Position numbers and translations under genes: made by a program. Shown here one piece after another: positions 1 through 7,067 of a DNA stretch of 7,067 bases. This stretch comes from an uncultured Pseudomonadota bacterium (GTDB lineage Bacteria; Pseudomonadota; Gammaproteobacteria; Burkholderiales; SG8-39), in assembly GCA_903895005.1 (NCBI GenBank), contig CAITSH010000533.1, positions 1 to 7,067 of the forward strand, read 5' to 3'. The notes below the pieces were generated by a model, which searched no databases, was not told the DNA's origin, and saw nothing but the letters and a program-made list of their open reading frames with translations. How positions within the stretch are numbered: the stretch's first letter is position 1; each line of letters opens with the position of its first letter.

Positions 1-1995
1 ACCTTCGACGAACACTTCGTCTAAAGCGACAAATATGCCGAAGCTCGTGACAGCACTGATGGTTCCGTCAAATTCCTCGTTAATGCGATCTTGCATGAAA
101 TAGCACTTGAGCCAATTGGTGACATCGCGTGTCGCCTCGTCGGCGCGACGCTCGGTCTGCGAGCAATGCGCGCCCAATTCCTTCCAGTTACCCGGCTTGT
201 AATGCTCACTTGCTATCGCAGCCTTGATTGCCCGATGAACCAACAAGTCGGGGTAGCGCCGGATGGGTGAGGTGAAGTGCGTATAAGCCTCGTAAGCAAG
301 GCCAAAATGCCCGAGGTTCTCTGGGCTGTATTGCGCCTGCTTGAGGGAGCGTAACAAGACCGTTTGCAACAACTGCACATCGGGCCTACCCTTGAGCTTC
401 AAGAGCAAAGCCGCGTAGTCTTTGGCATGCGGCTCATCGCCTCCGGATAACTGCAGACCGAATTCCTTCAGGAATTCACGCAGCGCAGCAAGCTTCTCCG
501 GGGTGGGCCCCTCGTGCACCCGGTAGAGCGCAGTATGTTCCTGCTTTTTCAAAAACTCTGACGCGCACACATTCGCCGCGAGCATGCACTCTTCGATCAG
601 GCGGTGTGCGTCGTTCCGCAATACCGGGAAAATGCGCTTTATCTTGCCCTTGTCATCGAATTCGATCTGCGTTTCCGTCGTCTCGAAATCAATCGCCCCT
701 CGCTTGCCACGGGCAACCAGCAGCACTCGAAACAAATCATTCAAAGCCTGCAAGCGGGGCAACAAACCCTTTATAAGCGCCGATTTGACCGCGCCCGGCT
801 CCTCCAGGGCTGCTGCCACCTGGGTATAGGTTAGGCGGGCGTGCGAGCGGAAAACGGCGTCGTAGAACTTGAAGCCCTTGATTTCACCCTGCGCAGAAAT
901 GCTCGCGTCGCAAACGACGGCAAGCCTGTCCACATCGGGATTCAGCGAGCACAGGCCATTCGAGAGCTTTTCGGGCAGCATCGGAATGACGCGGCGGGGA
1001 AAATAGACCGAGTTTCCCCTATCGCGCGCCTCAAGGTCGAGTGCGTCACCATGGCGAACATAGTGGCTCACGTCTGCAATCGCGACGATCAGCCGGAAGT
1101 TCTTCCCGTCTTTCTCGCAATAGACCGCATCATCGAAATCCTTTGCTGTTTCACCATCGATGGTCACCAGCGCGAGGTTGCGCAGGTCGACTCTGCCCTT
1201 TGCGTCGCCGGCCTGCACGGTGTCTGGCAGGCGCGCCGCCTGCCGCTCGGCCTTGTCTGAAAACTCATGCGGCAGGTCGTGCTTTCGCAAGGCGATTTCT
1301 ATCTCCATGCCAGGGTCGGTGTACCCGCCAAGAATCTCTACGATCCGGCCGATGGGCTGCGCGTGCCGGCTGGGCTGGCTGACGAGCTCAGCCACCACCA
1401 CCTGCCCCGGAACCGCACCGTTGGTGTCGCCCGCCGGAATCAGGATGTCCTGACTGATACGACGCTCGGATGCCACCACATACAGAACCTTGTGCTCCAC
1501 ATGAAGGCGCCCGACGAGCCTGGTCTGGGCGCGCTCGATCACCTCTACTACGGAAGCCTCCCGACGGCCACGCCGGTCAGCGCCCCCCTCCCGAACCATT
1601 ACCCGGTCCCCGTGCAGGACGGTATCCATTTCCTTCTGGCTCAGGTACAGATCCGGACTGCCGTCATCCGGCGTCACAAAGCCAAAGCCATCCGGATGAC
1701 CTATAACGCGCCCCGCAATGAGATCCAGCTTTTTCGCTACGAGAATGGCACCCTTGCGATTGCGCAGTATTTGCCCTGCGCGCTCCATTGCGGCCAGGCG
1801 TTTAGCCAGGGCGTCAAGCTGATCCTTTTTCAAGCCCAGAAGTTTGACGAGATGCACTTCTTCCACAGGCACGCCTTCGCTGCCCAAGGTATCAAGAATA
1901 AACTCCCGGCTTGGGATGGGAGAGTCATATTTGGCCGCTTCGCGTTCGAAGTGAGGATCCCTCACATGCGGGTTTTTACTGTTTTTCTTTGACAA
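1..1995 (-). CDS. rnr: Ribonuclease R (VacB family), 5' part, runs off the window
   Basis: Processive 3'-5' exoribonuclease that degrades structured RNA in the cytoplasm. The frame is open for 665 codons to the window edge; E. coli RNase R has 813 residues, so roughly the last fifth is missing. Visible parts: basic N-terminus (MSKKNSKNPHVRDPHF), winged-helix-like region about 25-85, cold-shock motif GHPDGFGFV at 99-107, a second OB region about 160-240, the RNB catalytic domain about 265-595 with acidic residues D280, D286, D288 and D289 in IDGETAKDFDDA (matching D272/D278/D280/D281 of E. coli), HFTSPIRRYPDL from residue 573, and the beginning of the S1 domain (DGTISAVTSFGIFVALDEVF). The start is TTG at 1995-1993: no in-frame ATG occurs before M70, and AAAGGA lies 10 nt upstream. 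A GTG at codon 11 is possible but lacks a Shine-Dalgarno and would drop the basic tail. No own promoter was recognised; the 5' end is divergent from tRNA-Leu. Confidence 0.96.
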   Translation of the reverse strand, partial: MSKKNSKNPHVRDPHFEREAAKYDSPIPSREFILDTLGSEGVPVEEVHLVKLLGLKKDQLDALAKRLAAMERAGQILRNRKGAILVAKKLDLIAGRVIGHPDGFGFVTPDDGSPDLYLSQKEMDTVLHGDRVMVREGGADRRGRREASVVEVIERAQTRLVGRLHVEHKVLYVVASERRISQDILIPAGDTNGAVPGQVVVAELVSQPSRHAQPIGRIVEILGGYTDPGMEIEIALRKHDLPHEFSDKAERQAARLPDTVQAGDAKGRVDLRNLALVTIDGETAKDFDDAVYCEKDGKNFRLIVAIADVSHYVRHGDALDLEARDRGNSVYFPRRVIPMLPEKLSNGLCSLNPDVDRLAVVCDASISAQGEIKGFKFYDAVFRSHARLTYTQVAAALEEPGAVKSALIKGLLPRLQALNDLFRVLLVARGKRGAIDFETTETQIEFDDKGKIKRIFPVLRNDAHRLIEECMLAANVCASEFLKKQEHTALYRVHEGPTPEKLAALREFLKEFGLQLSGGDEPHAKDYAALLLKLKGRPDVQLLQTVLLRSLKQAQYSPENLGHFGLAYEAYTHFTSPIRRYPDLLVHRAIKAAIASEHYKPGNWKELGAHCSQTERRADEATRDVTNWLKCYFMQDRINEEFDGTISAVTSFGIFVALDEVFVEG

Positions 1996-2016
1996 AAAAG
2001 GGGTTTCCTTTAAAAT
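1989..2016 (+). promoter_or_regulatory. Sigma70-type promoter of tRNA-Leu
   Basis: A perfect -35 hexamer TTGACA (1989-1994) is followed after 16 bp by TAAAAT (2011-2016), one mismatch from the -10 consensus. The bases right after it are GC-rich (GCGCG), like the discriminators of stable-RNA promoters under stringent control; that regulation is inferred. Initiation about 7 bp after the -10 would give a leader of only about 5-6 nt before the mature tRNA. The -35 box overlaps the first codons of rnr on the other strand. Confidence 0.8.
2006..2011 (-). promoter_or_regulatory. Shine-Dalgarno site deciding the TTG start of rnr
   Basis: The minus strand reads AAAGGA here, 10 nt before the TTG at 1995. 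This supports the TTG rather than the GTG ten codons later, which has no purine-rich site before it. The site shares one base (2011) with the -10 hexamer of the divergent tRNA-Leu promoter. Confidence 0.6.
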
Positions 2017-2028
2017 GCGCGACTTGCA

Positions 2029-2115
2029 GCCCAGGTGGCGGAATTGGTAGACGCACCAGGTTCAGGTCCTGGCGGTGGCAACACTGTGGGGGTTCGAGTC
2101 CCTTCTTGGGCACCA
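2029..2115 (+). tRNA. leu tRNA (CAG): tRNA-Leu, anticodon CAG (reads CUG)
   Basis: An 87-nt class II tRNA with a complete cloverleaf. The acceptor stem GCCCAGG (2029-2035) pairs with CTTGGGC (2105-2111) with one G-U. The D-arm contains GGCGGAATTGGTAGAC. The anticodon stem CCAGG/CCTGG (2056-2060, 2068-2072) holds the loop TTCAGGT with anticodon CAG at 2063-2065. A long variable arm (2073-2087) is capped by GCAA, as expected for leucine. The T-arm GGGGG-TTCGAGT-CCCTT includes two G-U pairs. The discriminator is A2112, and CCA is encoded at 2113-2115. It has its own promoter 5' and is the only gene in the window on the plus strand, convergent with the deaminase gene and divergent from rnr. Confidence 0.97.
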
Positions 2116-2123
2116 AATTCGAA

Positions 2124-2146
2124 TGAGTAGGAGTTTATCCTACCCG
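2124..2146. terminator. Hairpin between tRNA-Leu and the convergent deaminase gene; possible weak terminator
   Basis: GTAGGA (2127-2132) and TCCTAC (2138-2143) form a perfect 6-bp stem with a 5-nt loop, and two more outer pairs follow a mismatch. Its place, 9 bp beyond the tRNA 3' end and about 25 bp beyond the deaminase stop on the other strand, suits a shared terminator. Neither strand has a T-run directly after the stem; on the plus strand the first short T-run comes about 20 nt later. A canonical intrinsic terminator is therefore not shown. The rest of 2116-2169 holds nothing else I can name. Confidence 0.35.
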
Positions 2147-2169
2147 TTGGAAGCTTTAATACCTGCTTT

Positions 2170-3507
2170 TCATTTTCTCCGAAGCGCCCGGGCGGCCAAC
2201 CCGTGGCGCGACAGCAGGTCGTCAAGGTCAAGGCCGGCGATAACGCCATCCCTTACCCGCCAGACCCCGCCGACCATGACATGGGCCGCGCGATGTGCCC
2301 CGCACAGAACGAACGCTGCGATCGGGTCTTCACACCCCGAGAACCGCGGCTCGTCGAGCGAAAACAACGCCAGATCCGCTTGGCATCCGACCTCGATCCG
2401 GCCTAAATCGGGGCGGTCGAGGACATCTGCAGAGCCGCGCGTAGCAAGCAACAATGCACGCTCGTGGGTCATTGTCTCCGCTCCAACCGAAAGCCTGTTG
2501 AGCAAAAACGCCTGACGGACCTCTTGAGCCATGTTCGAACAGTCATTTGAGGCCGAACCGTCGACCGCGAGCCCCACAGGACAACCCGCCTCCTGTAAAG
2601 CAACGACCGGACATACACCGGAGGCAAGAATCATGTTCGAACTTGGACAATGCGCGATGCCAACCTTCGCACGCCCAAGCCGAACAATTTCGCCTGCGTC
2701 AAAGTGAATGCCGTGCGCAAGCCAAGTACGTCCGTCCAGCCATTCGACCTGTTCCAGGTAGTCGAGCGGGCGGCAACCATATAATTCCTGACAATAGCGG
2801 TTCTCGTCCTCGGTTTCCGCCAGATGGGTATGAAGTCGCACGTCCAGACTTTGCGCGAGCCGTGCCGTTTCGCGCATCAATTCAGTACTAACCGAAAAAG
2901 GCGAACACGGCGCGAGCGCGACCTGCACCATCGCACCCGGCCCGCGTTGGTGAAATGCCGAGACGACCCGTTCACTATCGCGCAGGATCACGTCCGTGGC
3001 CTGCACGACGCTTTTTGGCGGCAGGCCGCCGTCCTCTTCCGACAAGCTCATTGACCCGCGTGTGAGTACAACGCGCATCCCTGTAGCGACAGCCTCCTCT
3101 ACCTCGATGTCGACGGCGTTCTCAAGACCACCAGGGAACACATAGTGGTGATCGACAGCTGTCGTACATCCGGATAAAAGCAATTCGGCCATGGCGAGGC
3201 GCACCGCCGTTCGCAATCCCGATTCACCGAGTCTGGCCCATACCGGATAAAGCGCCTGCAACCATGGGAACAAGGGCTTGTTCAATGCCGCACCACAGGC
3301 GCGGGTCAGTGTCTGGTAAAAGTGGTGATGGGTATTGATCAGGCCCGGTAGGAGGATATGCCCCCGTGCATCGACGATTTCGTCCGGAATGTGCCCCGGT
3401 TGCTGCCCCCGACCCAATACTTCGACTATACGGTCCCCGGCAACGACGACACCATCGGCTCCATCATGTCCGAACACTCCGGACGCATTCTTGATCCAGA
3501 CCGGCAT
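2170..3507 (-). CDS. 8-oxoguanine deaminase-like amidohydrolase
   Basis: Metal-dependent cytosolic hydrolase of the amidohydrolase superfamily (445 residues, usual length). The closest fit is the 8-oxoguanine deaminase group, which converts 8-oxoguanine to urate and ammonia; related members act on guanine or hydroxyatrazines. An N-terminal beta-rich part is followed by the TIM-barrel with NTHHHFYQTLTRA (metal ligands H60 and H62), LHTHLAETEDE (H228, E231), LAHGIHF (H265) and AVDGSASND (D316, the expected catalytic Asp). The C-terminal beta part includes the usual GCQADLALFSLD near 374-385. The NTHHHFYQT form of the HxH motif favours the 8-oxoguanine subgroup over the atrazine chlorohydrolases, but the substrate remains an inference. 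The ATG start has an in-frame TAG immediately before it, so no longer form exists; no Shine-Dalgarno is visible. It lies 200 bp downstream of the phosphoribosyltransferase gene, same strand, and is convergent with tRNA-Leu. Confidence 0.88.
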   Translation of the reverse strand: MPVWIKNASGVFGHDGADGVVVAGDRIVEVLGRGQQPGHIPDEIVDARGHILLPGLINTHHHFYQTLTRACGAALNKPLFPWLQALYPVWARLGESGLRTAVRLAMAELLLSGCTTAVDHHYVFPGGLENAVDIEVEEAVATGMRVVLTRGSMSLSEEDGGLPPKSVVQATDVILRDSERVVSAFHQRGPGAMVQVALAPCSPFSVSTELMRETARLAQSLDVRLHTHLAETEDENRYCQELYGCRPLDYLEQVEWLDGRTWLAHGIHFDAGEIVRLGRAKVGIAHCPSSNMILASGVCPVVALQEAGCPVGLAVDGSASNDCSNMAQEVRQAFLLNRLSVGAETMTHERALLLATRGSADVLDRPDLGRIEVGCQADLALFSLDEPRFSGCEDPIAAFVLCGAHRAAHVMVGGVWRVRDGVIAGLDLDDLLSRHGLAARALRRK

Positions 3508-3707
3508 CTAGGGAAAAACGGCGGCGCATGAACCGCGCGCCCCGCCACTAAACGAACGCGGCTGAAACCTAAAAGTCACCGCAACGAAACACAAAAAGCC
3601 ACTCCTCTCATTGGCGCCCAGCGATGTCTTGGGGTTTCCGCCCTCCGATCGACCGTGTGGCACAGTTGTCTCATCAATGGGGCAGCGGATCCGCCGGATT
3701 TTTCAAG
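3508..3707. other. 200-bp intergenic region, phosphoribosyltransferase to deaminase
   Basis: No convincing gene. It contains a GC-rich hairpin with a T-run next to the deaminase start (listed separately), the perfect palindrome GCGGATCCGC (3685-3694) just after the phosphoribosyltransferase stop, and a poor promoter-like pair on the minus strand (TTGTGT, 17 bp, TAGGTT). The deaminase promoter, if separate, should lie here, but I cannot place it with confidence. An 11-codon minus-strand reading frame (MRGVAFCVSLR) is too short and unsupported to call. Confidence 0.5.
3514..3541 (-). terminator. Candidate intrinsic terminator or leader hairpin before the deaminase
   Basis: On the minus strand GGCGC (3541-3537) can pair with GCGCC (3527-3523) around a 9-nt loop; alternatively GCGG (3536-3533) pairs with CCGC (3524-3521). 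Five T residues (3518-3514) follow within two to four nt. It could end the purA-phosphoribosyltransferase transcript, or act as a structured leader, since it stops only 6 bp before the deaminase ATG. The stems are short and mutually exclusive, so this is tentative. Confidence 0.3.
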
Positions 3708-4214
3708 CTAGCCGTGGCGCTGTATGAGTTCAGTAACGGACATTGCATCATAGGGTTCAAACGGCTGATGTATCCAGGGGTTATCCGGGAGATAAAGTAC
3801 GTGATAATCTGGCTTGAACTTCGAGACTTCCTTCCACCAAAGGACAGCCGTCTTTATTTCGCGAACCTGGGGATGCGCTTTCAGGAGGTGATTGCGCACC
3901 GCGTTCAGAGTCACGCCGGAATCCACCAAATCGTCGACCAGCAGGACGCGCGTGCCAAGGCGCTCGGCGGTCATCGCGATGTGCCGGGAAATCGCAATAT
4001 CGCCACGAACCGTGCCGTGATCCTCGACATAGGACTGCGTGAACAAAATAGCCAGAGGCAGCTTGAATATCCGCGAAAACACGTCTCCTATGCGCACCCC
4101 GCCTCGCGCGATGCACACGATCTGATCAAACTCCCAGCCAGATTCGTGGACTTTGACGGCTAGTCGCTCAATAGTCTCGTGATAGTCGTCCCACGAAACG
4201 TGTAAGTGACTCAT
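3708..4214 (-). CDS. Purine-type phosphoribosyltransferase (COG2236 group)
   Basis: A 168-residue cytosolic type I phosphoribosyltransferase. Such enzymes join a base to PRPP to give a nucleoside monophosphate. The PRPP-binding signature is clear at 90-103 (VLLVDDLVDSGVTL, with D94/D95), after the early loop ARGGVRIG at 36-43. The C-terminal stretch PDYHVLYLPDNPWIHQPFEPYD is typical of the COG2236 proteins, often annotated as hypoxanthine or xanthine-guanine phosphoribosyltransferase. The precise base is not provable here; hypoxanthine or guanine is favoured because purA is directly upstream, 32 bp away and in the same direction, so IMP made here could feed PurA. The ATG is preceded by GGAAG at 9 nt spacing, a good Shine-Dalgarno. 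Most likely cotranscribed with purA. The gene symbol is left empty because the family is not the classical Hpt or Gpt. Confidence 0.9.
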   Translation of the reverse strand: MSHLHVSWDDYHETIERLAVKVHESGWEFDQIVCIARGGVRIGDVFSRIFKLPLAILFTQSYVEDHGTVRGDIAISRHIAMTAERLGTRVLLVDDLVDSGVTLNAVRNHLLKAHPQVREIKTAVLWWKEVSKFKPDYHVLYLPDNPWIHQPFEPYDAMSVTELIQRHG

Positions 4215-4219
4215 CGGTT

Positions 4220-4232
4220 ATAACTTCCGCCA
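4220..4232 (-). promoter_or_regulatory. Ribosome binding region of the phosphoribosyltransferase gene, copy of a motif also before purA
   Basis: The minus strand reads TGGCGGAAGTTAT. The GGAAG inside it lies 9 nt before the ATG at 4214. Almost the same string, with one extra A, precedes purA at 5560-5547. This could be shared translation-initiation sequence or chance. Confidence 0.45.
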
Positions 4233-4246
4233 AGCAAGTTAGTCGG

Positions 4247-5560
<1,314 letters not shown>

Positions 5561-5566
5561 TCAAAT

Positions 5567-5580
5567 ACGACACTTGTCGT
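5567..5580. repeat. Short inverted repeat upstream of purA
   Basis: ACGACA (5567-5572) and TGTCGT (5575-5580) are exact inverted copies separated by two bases, centred about 34 bp before the purA ATG. The size and position would suit a repressor operator or a small mRNA hairpin. It differs from the 16-bp E. coli PurR site in length and centre. Six-base arms can arise by chance. Confidence 0.35.
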
Positions 5581-5591
5581 CTGCCATTTTC

Positions 5592-5608
5592 AATATCCGG
5601 GCGATATT
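5592..5608. repeat. Second short inverted repeat in the hisZ-purA gap
   Basis: AATATC (5592-5597) and GATATT (5603-5608) form an exact 6-bp stem with a 5-nt GC loop, about 27 bp centre-to-centre from the other inverted repeat. The AT-rich stem and lack of a following T-run argue against a terminator. Role unknown. Confidence 0.3.
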
Positions 5609-5634
5609 CACCAAGAATTCCGGACTCCCTGACT

Positions 5635-6789
5635 CTACTTTATTTTTTCCAACTGCCAAGATCCGGCGGCGAGCACCAGCCGGCGGTCGCACCCCAACTC
5701 CCCCACGGTGGCTTCATGGCCCGGAAGATCACGTATTACCACCTCACCAGCACTGCGCAGGCGGGCAACTTGTTCTTCAAGAAGAGCATCGCCAGCATAG
5801 GGTGCAAGAATACCGCCACACCCCGGCTCGACCGGCAAAACCCTTACCAAGTCTCGCATGTATATCGAAAACCCAGTTGCCGGCCGTGCGCGCCCAAATG
5901 CCATCCCCACCTCATCGTACCTCCCGCCTAGGGCGATAGCGCTCGGCAGCTGCGGACAGTAAGCCGCGAACACCACGCCGCTGTGGTAGTGGTACCCCCT
6001 GAGATCGGCGAGATCGACGGTGATGGGAATTCCGTTAGTGATGGTCAGCGCCCGCAGATCATTCAGTGCCGAAGTAATCTCCGGATAGCGGGGCAGTTCG
6101 CGAGCAGCCCGTTCGATCACTTCGATGCCACCGTACAAATCAGGCAGAAGCCGAAGCGCATCACGCGTTACGGGTGCAAGGGTAGAGGTCAGGGCGTGGA
6201 CCGCAACGACATCCTTGGACTGAAGCGCCTCGAAAAGCTCCGATTCCAGCGCTGCGTCGACTCGACCGTGCCTTGCAATCGAGCCAAAAATGGCGACATG
6301 CCCCAGATCTAGTCGCGCATCACGCACACCACACAACCGCAGTGACTCGCCGAGCAGTCGCTGAATCTCGATATCACTCTCGATCCCGCCATGCCCGTAA
6401 ATCTCCGCCCCGACCAGGATGGGCTCCCTGGTTGATGTCAATCCTGAGGGACGCGCGTGTAGTACGCTGCCACAGTAAGCTAGGCGTGTAACGCCTTCCC
6501 GGTTTAGAAGATGGGCATCGATGCGCGCCACCTGGGGCGTGATGTCGGCCCGTAACCCCATCATGCGCCCGGAAATCTGATCGACGAGTTTGAAGGTACG
6601 CAGATCAAGGTCCCGCCCTGTTCCGGTCAGCAGCGACTCGACATACTCGAGCATCGGAGGGATGACCAGTTCGTACCCGTGAACACGATAGGTTTCAAGG
6701 AGAACGCCGCGCAGGGCTTCTATGCGTCGCGCCTCATTCGGAAGTACATCTTCTATGTGTTCTGGCAGAAGCCAATTGCGCGTACGCAT
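5635..6789 (-). CDS. hisZ: ATP phosphoribosyltransferase regulatory subunit
   Basis: HisZ resembles the catalytic core of histidyl-tRNA synthetase but does not charge tRNA. It binds the short form of HisG and is needed for activity and histidine feedback control of the first step of histidine synthesis; cytosolic hetero-octamer. The 384 residues show the family N-terminus NWLLPEHIEDVLP, the class II synthetase-like motifs GLRADITPQVARI (78-90) and YCGSVLHARPSGLTSTREPILVGAEIYG (105-132), and the C-terminal region GYHYHSGVVFAAY plus ALGGRYDEVGMAFGRARPATGFS (265-308). The anticodon-binding domain of true HisRS is absent, as expected at this length. The ATG start has no good Shine-Dalgarno; no in-frame start lies in the 27-bp gap to the DUF2065 gene, so coupling to the upstream gene is plausible. 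HisG is not in this window; distance between hisG and hisZ is common. Confidence 0.96.
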   Translation of the reverse strand: MRTRNWLLPEHIEDVLPNEARRIEALRGVLLETYRVHGYELVIPPMLEYVESLLTGTGRDLDLRTFKLVDQISGRMMGLRADITPQVARIDAHLLNREGVTRLAYCGSVLHARPSGLTSTREPILVGAEIYGHGGIESDIEIQRLLGESLRLCGVRDARLDLGHVAIFGSIARHGRVDAALESELFEALQSKDVVAVHALTSTLAPVTRDALRLLPDLYGGIEVIERAARELPRYPEITSALNDLRALTITNGIPITVDLADLRGYHYHSGVVFAAYCPQLPSAIALGGRYDEVGMAFGRARPATGFSIYMRDLVRVLPVEPGCGGILAPYAGDALLEEQVARLRSAGEVVIRDLPGHEATVGELGCDRRLVLAAGSWQLEKIK

Positions 6790-6816
6790 TACAGGTACTT
6801 TGGTAGGACGGCGTGA

Positions 6817-7002
6817 TCAGCGCGAAAGCAGGAAAATCACAAAGCCCGAAAGCATCGACGACAGCCCGAAAAACCGGATTTGGCCGTCGCTGAATTCGGT
6901 GATGCGCCTGAAGGTCTCCCGCCATGCAGACGGTGCGACTAGGGGCACGATGCCTTCGATGACCAGCATCAGGGCAAATGCCATGGCGAAGGAGGCGGCC
7001 AT
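6817..7002 (-). CDS. DUF2065 (YjeT-like) small inner-membrane protein
   Basis: A 61-residue protein of unknown function, usual length for the family. Two hydrophobic segments, about residues 3-24 and 43-60, flank a short polar stretch with WRETFRRITEF, predicting a two-pass hairpin in the inner membrane. The ATG overlaps the hflC stop by one base (TAATG), so translation is probably coupled to hflC. The position after hflC and before the purA region matches yjeT in E. coli, and homologues regularly travel with hflK-hflC; a link to the HflKC membrane complex is suggested by context only. Confidence 0.93.
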   Translation of the reverse strand: MAASFAMAFALMLVIEGIVPLVAPSAWRETFRRITEFSDGQIRFFGLSSMLSGFVIFLLSR

Positions 7003-7067
7003 TATTTACCCGATTTGCCGCTGGGGTTCTTTAGGTACTTGAAAAAGTCGGAATTAGGCTCAACCAC
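7002..7067 (-). CDS. hflC: HflC C-terminus (FtsH protease modulator), partial
   Basis: Only the last 21 codons and the TAA stop are in the window. The tail reads PNSDFFKYLKNPSGKSGK, which matches the usual HflC ending (DSDFF-KYLK followed by a polar tail). HflC is an SPFH/band-7 inner-membrane protein that with HflK forms the large cage around FtsH. The identification rests on this short tail plus the DUF2065 and purA neighbourhood. The rest of the gene lies beyond the right edge. Confidence 0.85.
   Translation of the reverse strand: MVEPNSDFFKYLKNPSGKSGK

Noticed and set aside
1267..1992. 241-codon plus-strand reading frame
   Set aside because: Lies wholly antisense to rnr, whose conserved motifs run through the same bases; the translation resembles no known family and has no supporting start context.
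2088..2169. tRNA-Leu 3' end as an integration (att) site for the deaminase segment
   Set aside because: No second copy of the tRNA 3' end, integrase gene or other mobility gene is visible in the window.
2170..3507. Atrazine chlorohydrolase or hydroxyatrazine hydrolase identity
   Set aside because: These belong to the same superfamily, but the NTHHHFYQT motif and purine-gene neighbourhood fit the 8-oxoguanine deaminase group better.
3685..3694. Perfect palindrome GCGGATCCGC as a terminator after the phosphoribosyltransferase gene
   Set aside because: It has no loop and no T-run directly following on the minus strand, so it cannot form a normal terminator hairpin; short GC-rich palindromes are common.
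3624..4163. 179-codon plus-strand reading frame
   Set aside because: Antisense to the phosphoribosyltransferase gene for most of its length; composition looks like a shadow frame and shows no recognisable motif.
5567..5580. PurR-type operator before purA
   Set aside because: The palindrome is 14 bp with a two-base centre and lacks the AAACGTTT core of the known E. coli site; kept only as an unassigned inverted repeat.

Overview
The window looks like a chromosomal housekeeping locus from a betaproteobacterium. The main argument is gene order on the minus strand: hflC (3' end), DUF2065 gene, hisZ, purA, purine-type phosphoribosyltransferase, 8-oxoguanine deaminase-like gene, rnr. A HisZ gene beside purA and downstream of hflC is typical of Betaproteobacteria. 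The related E. coli block (hflX-hflK-hflC-yjeT-purA-nsrR-rnr-rlmB) has no hisZ. Genus cannot be fixed from the sequence alone; an environmental Nitrosomonadales- or Rhodocyclales-like lineage is a guess.

Layout from right to left, the direction of transcription of every protein gene: the last 21 codons of hflC (7067-7002) overlap the start of a small membrane protein gene (DUF2065, 7002-6817) by one base. hisZ (6789-5635), the histidyl-tRNA-synthetase-like regulatory subunit of ATP phosphoribosyltransferase, follows after 27 bp. A 95-bp gap with two short inverted repeats and two micro-ORFs precedes purA (5539-4247). After 32 bp comes a COG2236-type phosphoribosyltransferase (4214-3708). A 200-bp gap leads to an amidohydrolase most like 8-oxoguanine deaminases (3507-2170). 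A complete tRNA-Leu(CAG) gene lies on the plus strand (2029-2115), with its own strong sigma70-type promoter, and is convergent with the deaminase. rnr (1995-1, 5' part only) is divergent from the tRNA and begins at a TTG codon.

How the genes fit together: PurA and the phosphoribosyltransferase plausibly form a purine salvage pair (base to IMP, then IMP toward AMP). The deaminase would remove 8-oxoguanine as urate. HisZ controls the ATP-consuming entry to histidine synthesis. HflC/DUF2065 (membrane protease control) and RNase R (RNA decay) share the locus by old synteny rather than by pathway. The oddest local architecture is at rnr/tRNA-Leu: only 33 bp separate the two starts, and the tRNA promoter -35 box lies on the first codons of rnr. 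Any rnr mRNA carrying its own ribosome binding site must therefore start inside the tRNA promoter or gene, or further upstream as an antisense read-through. I found no mobile element, CRISPR array, toxin-antitoxin pair or defence system, and no clear sign of a new multi-gene system.
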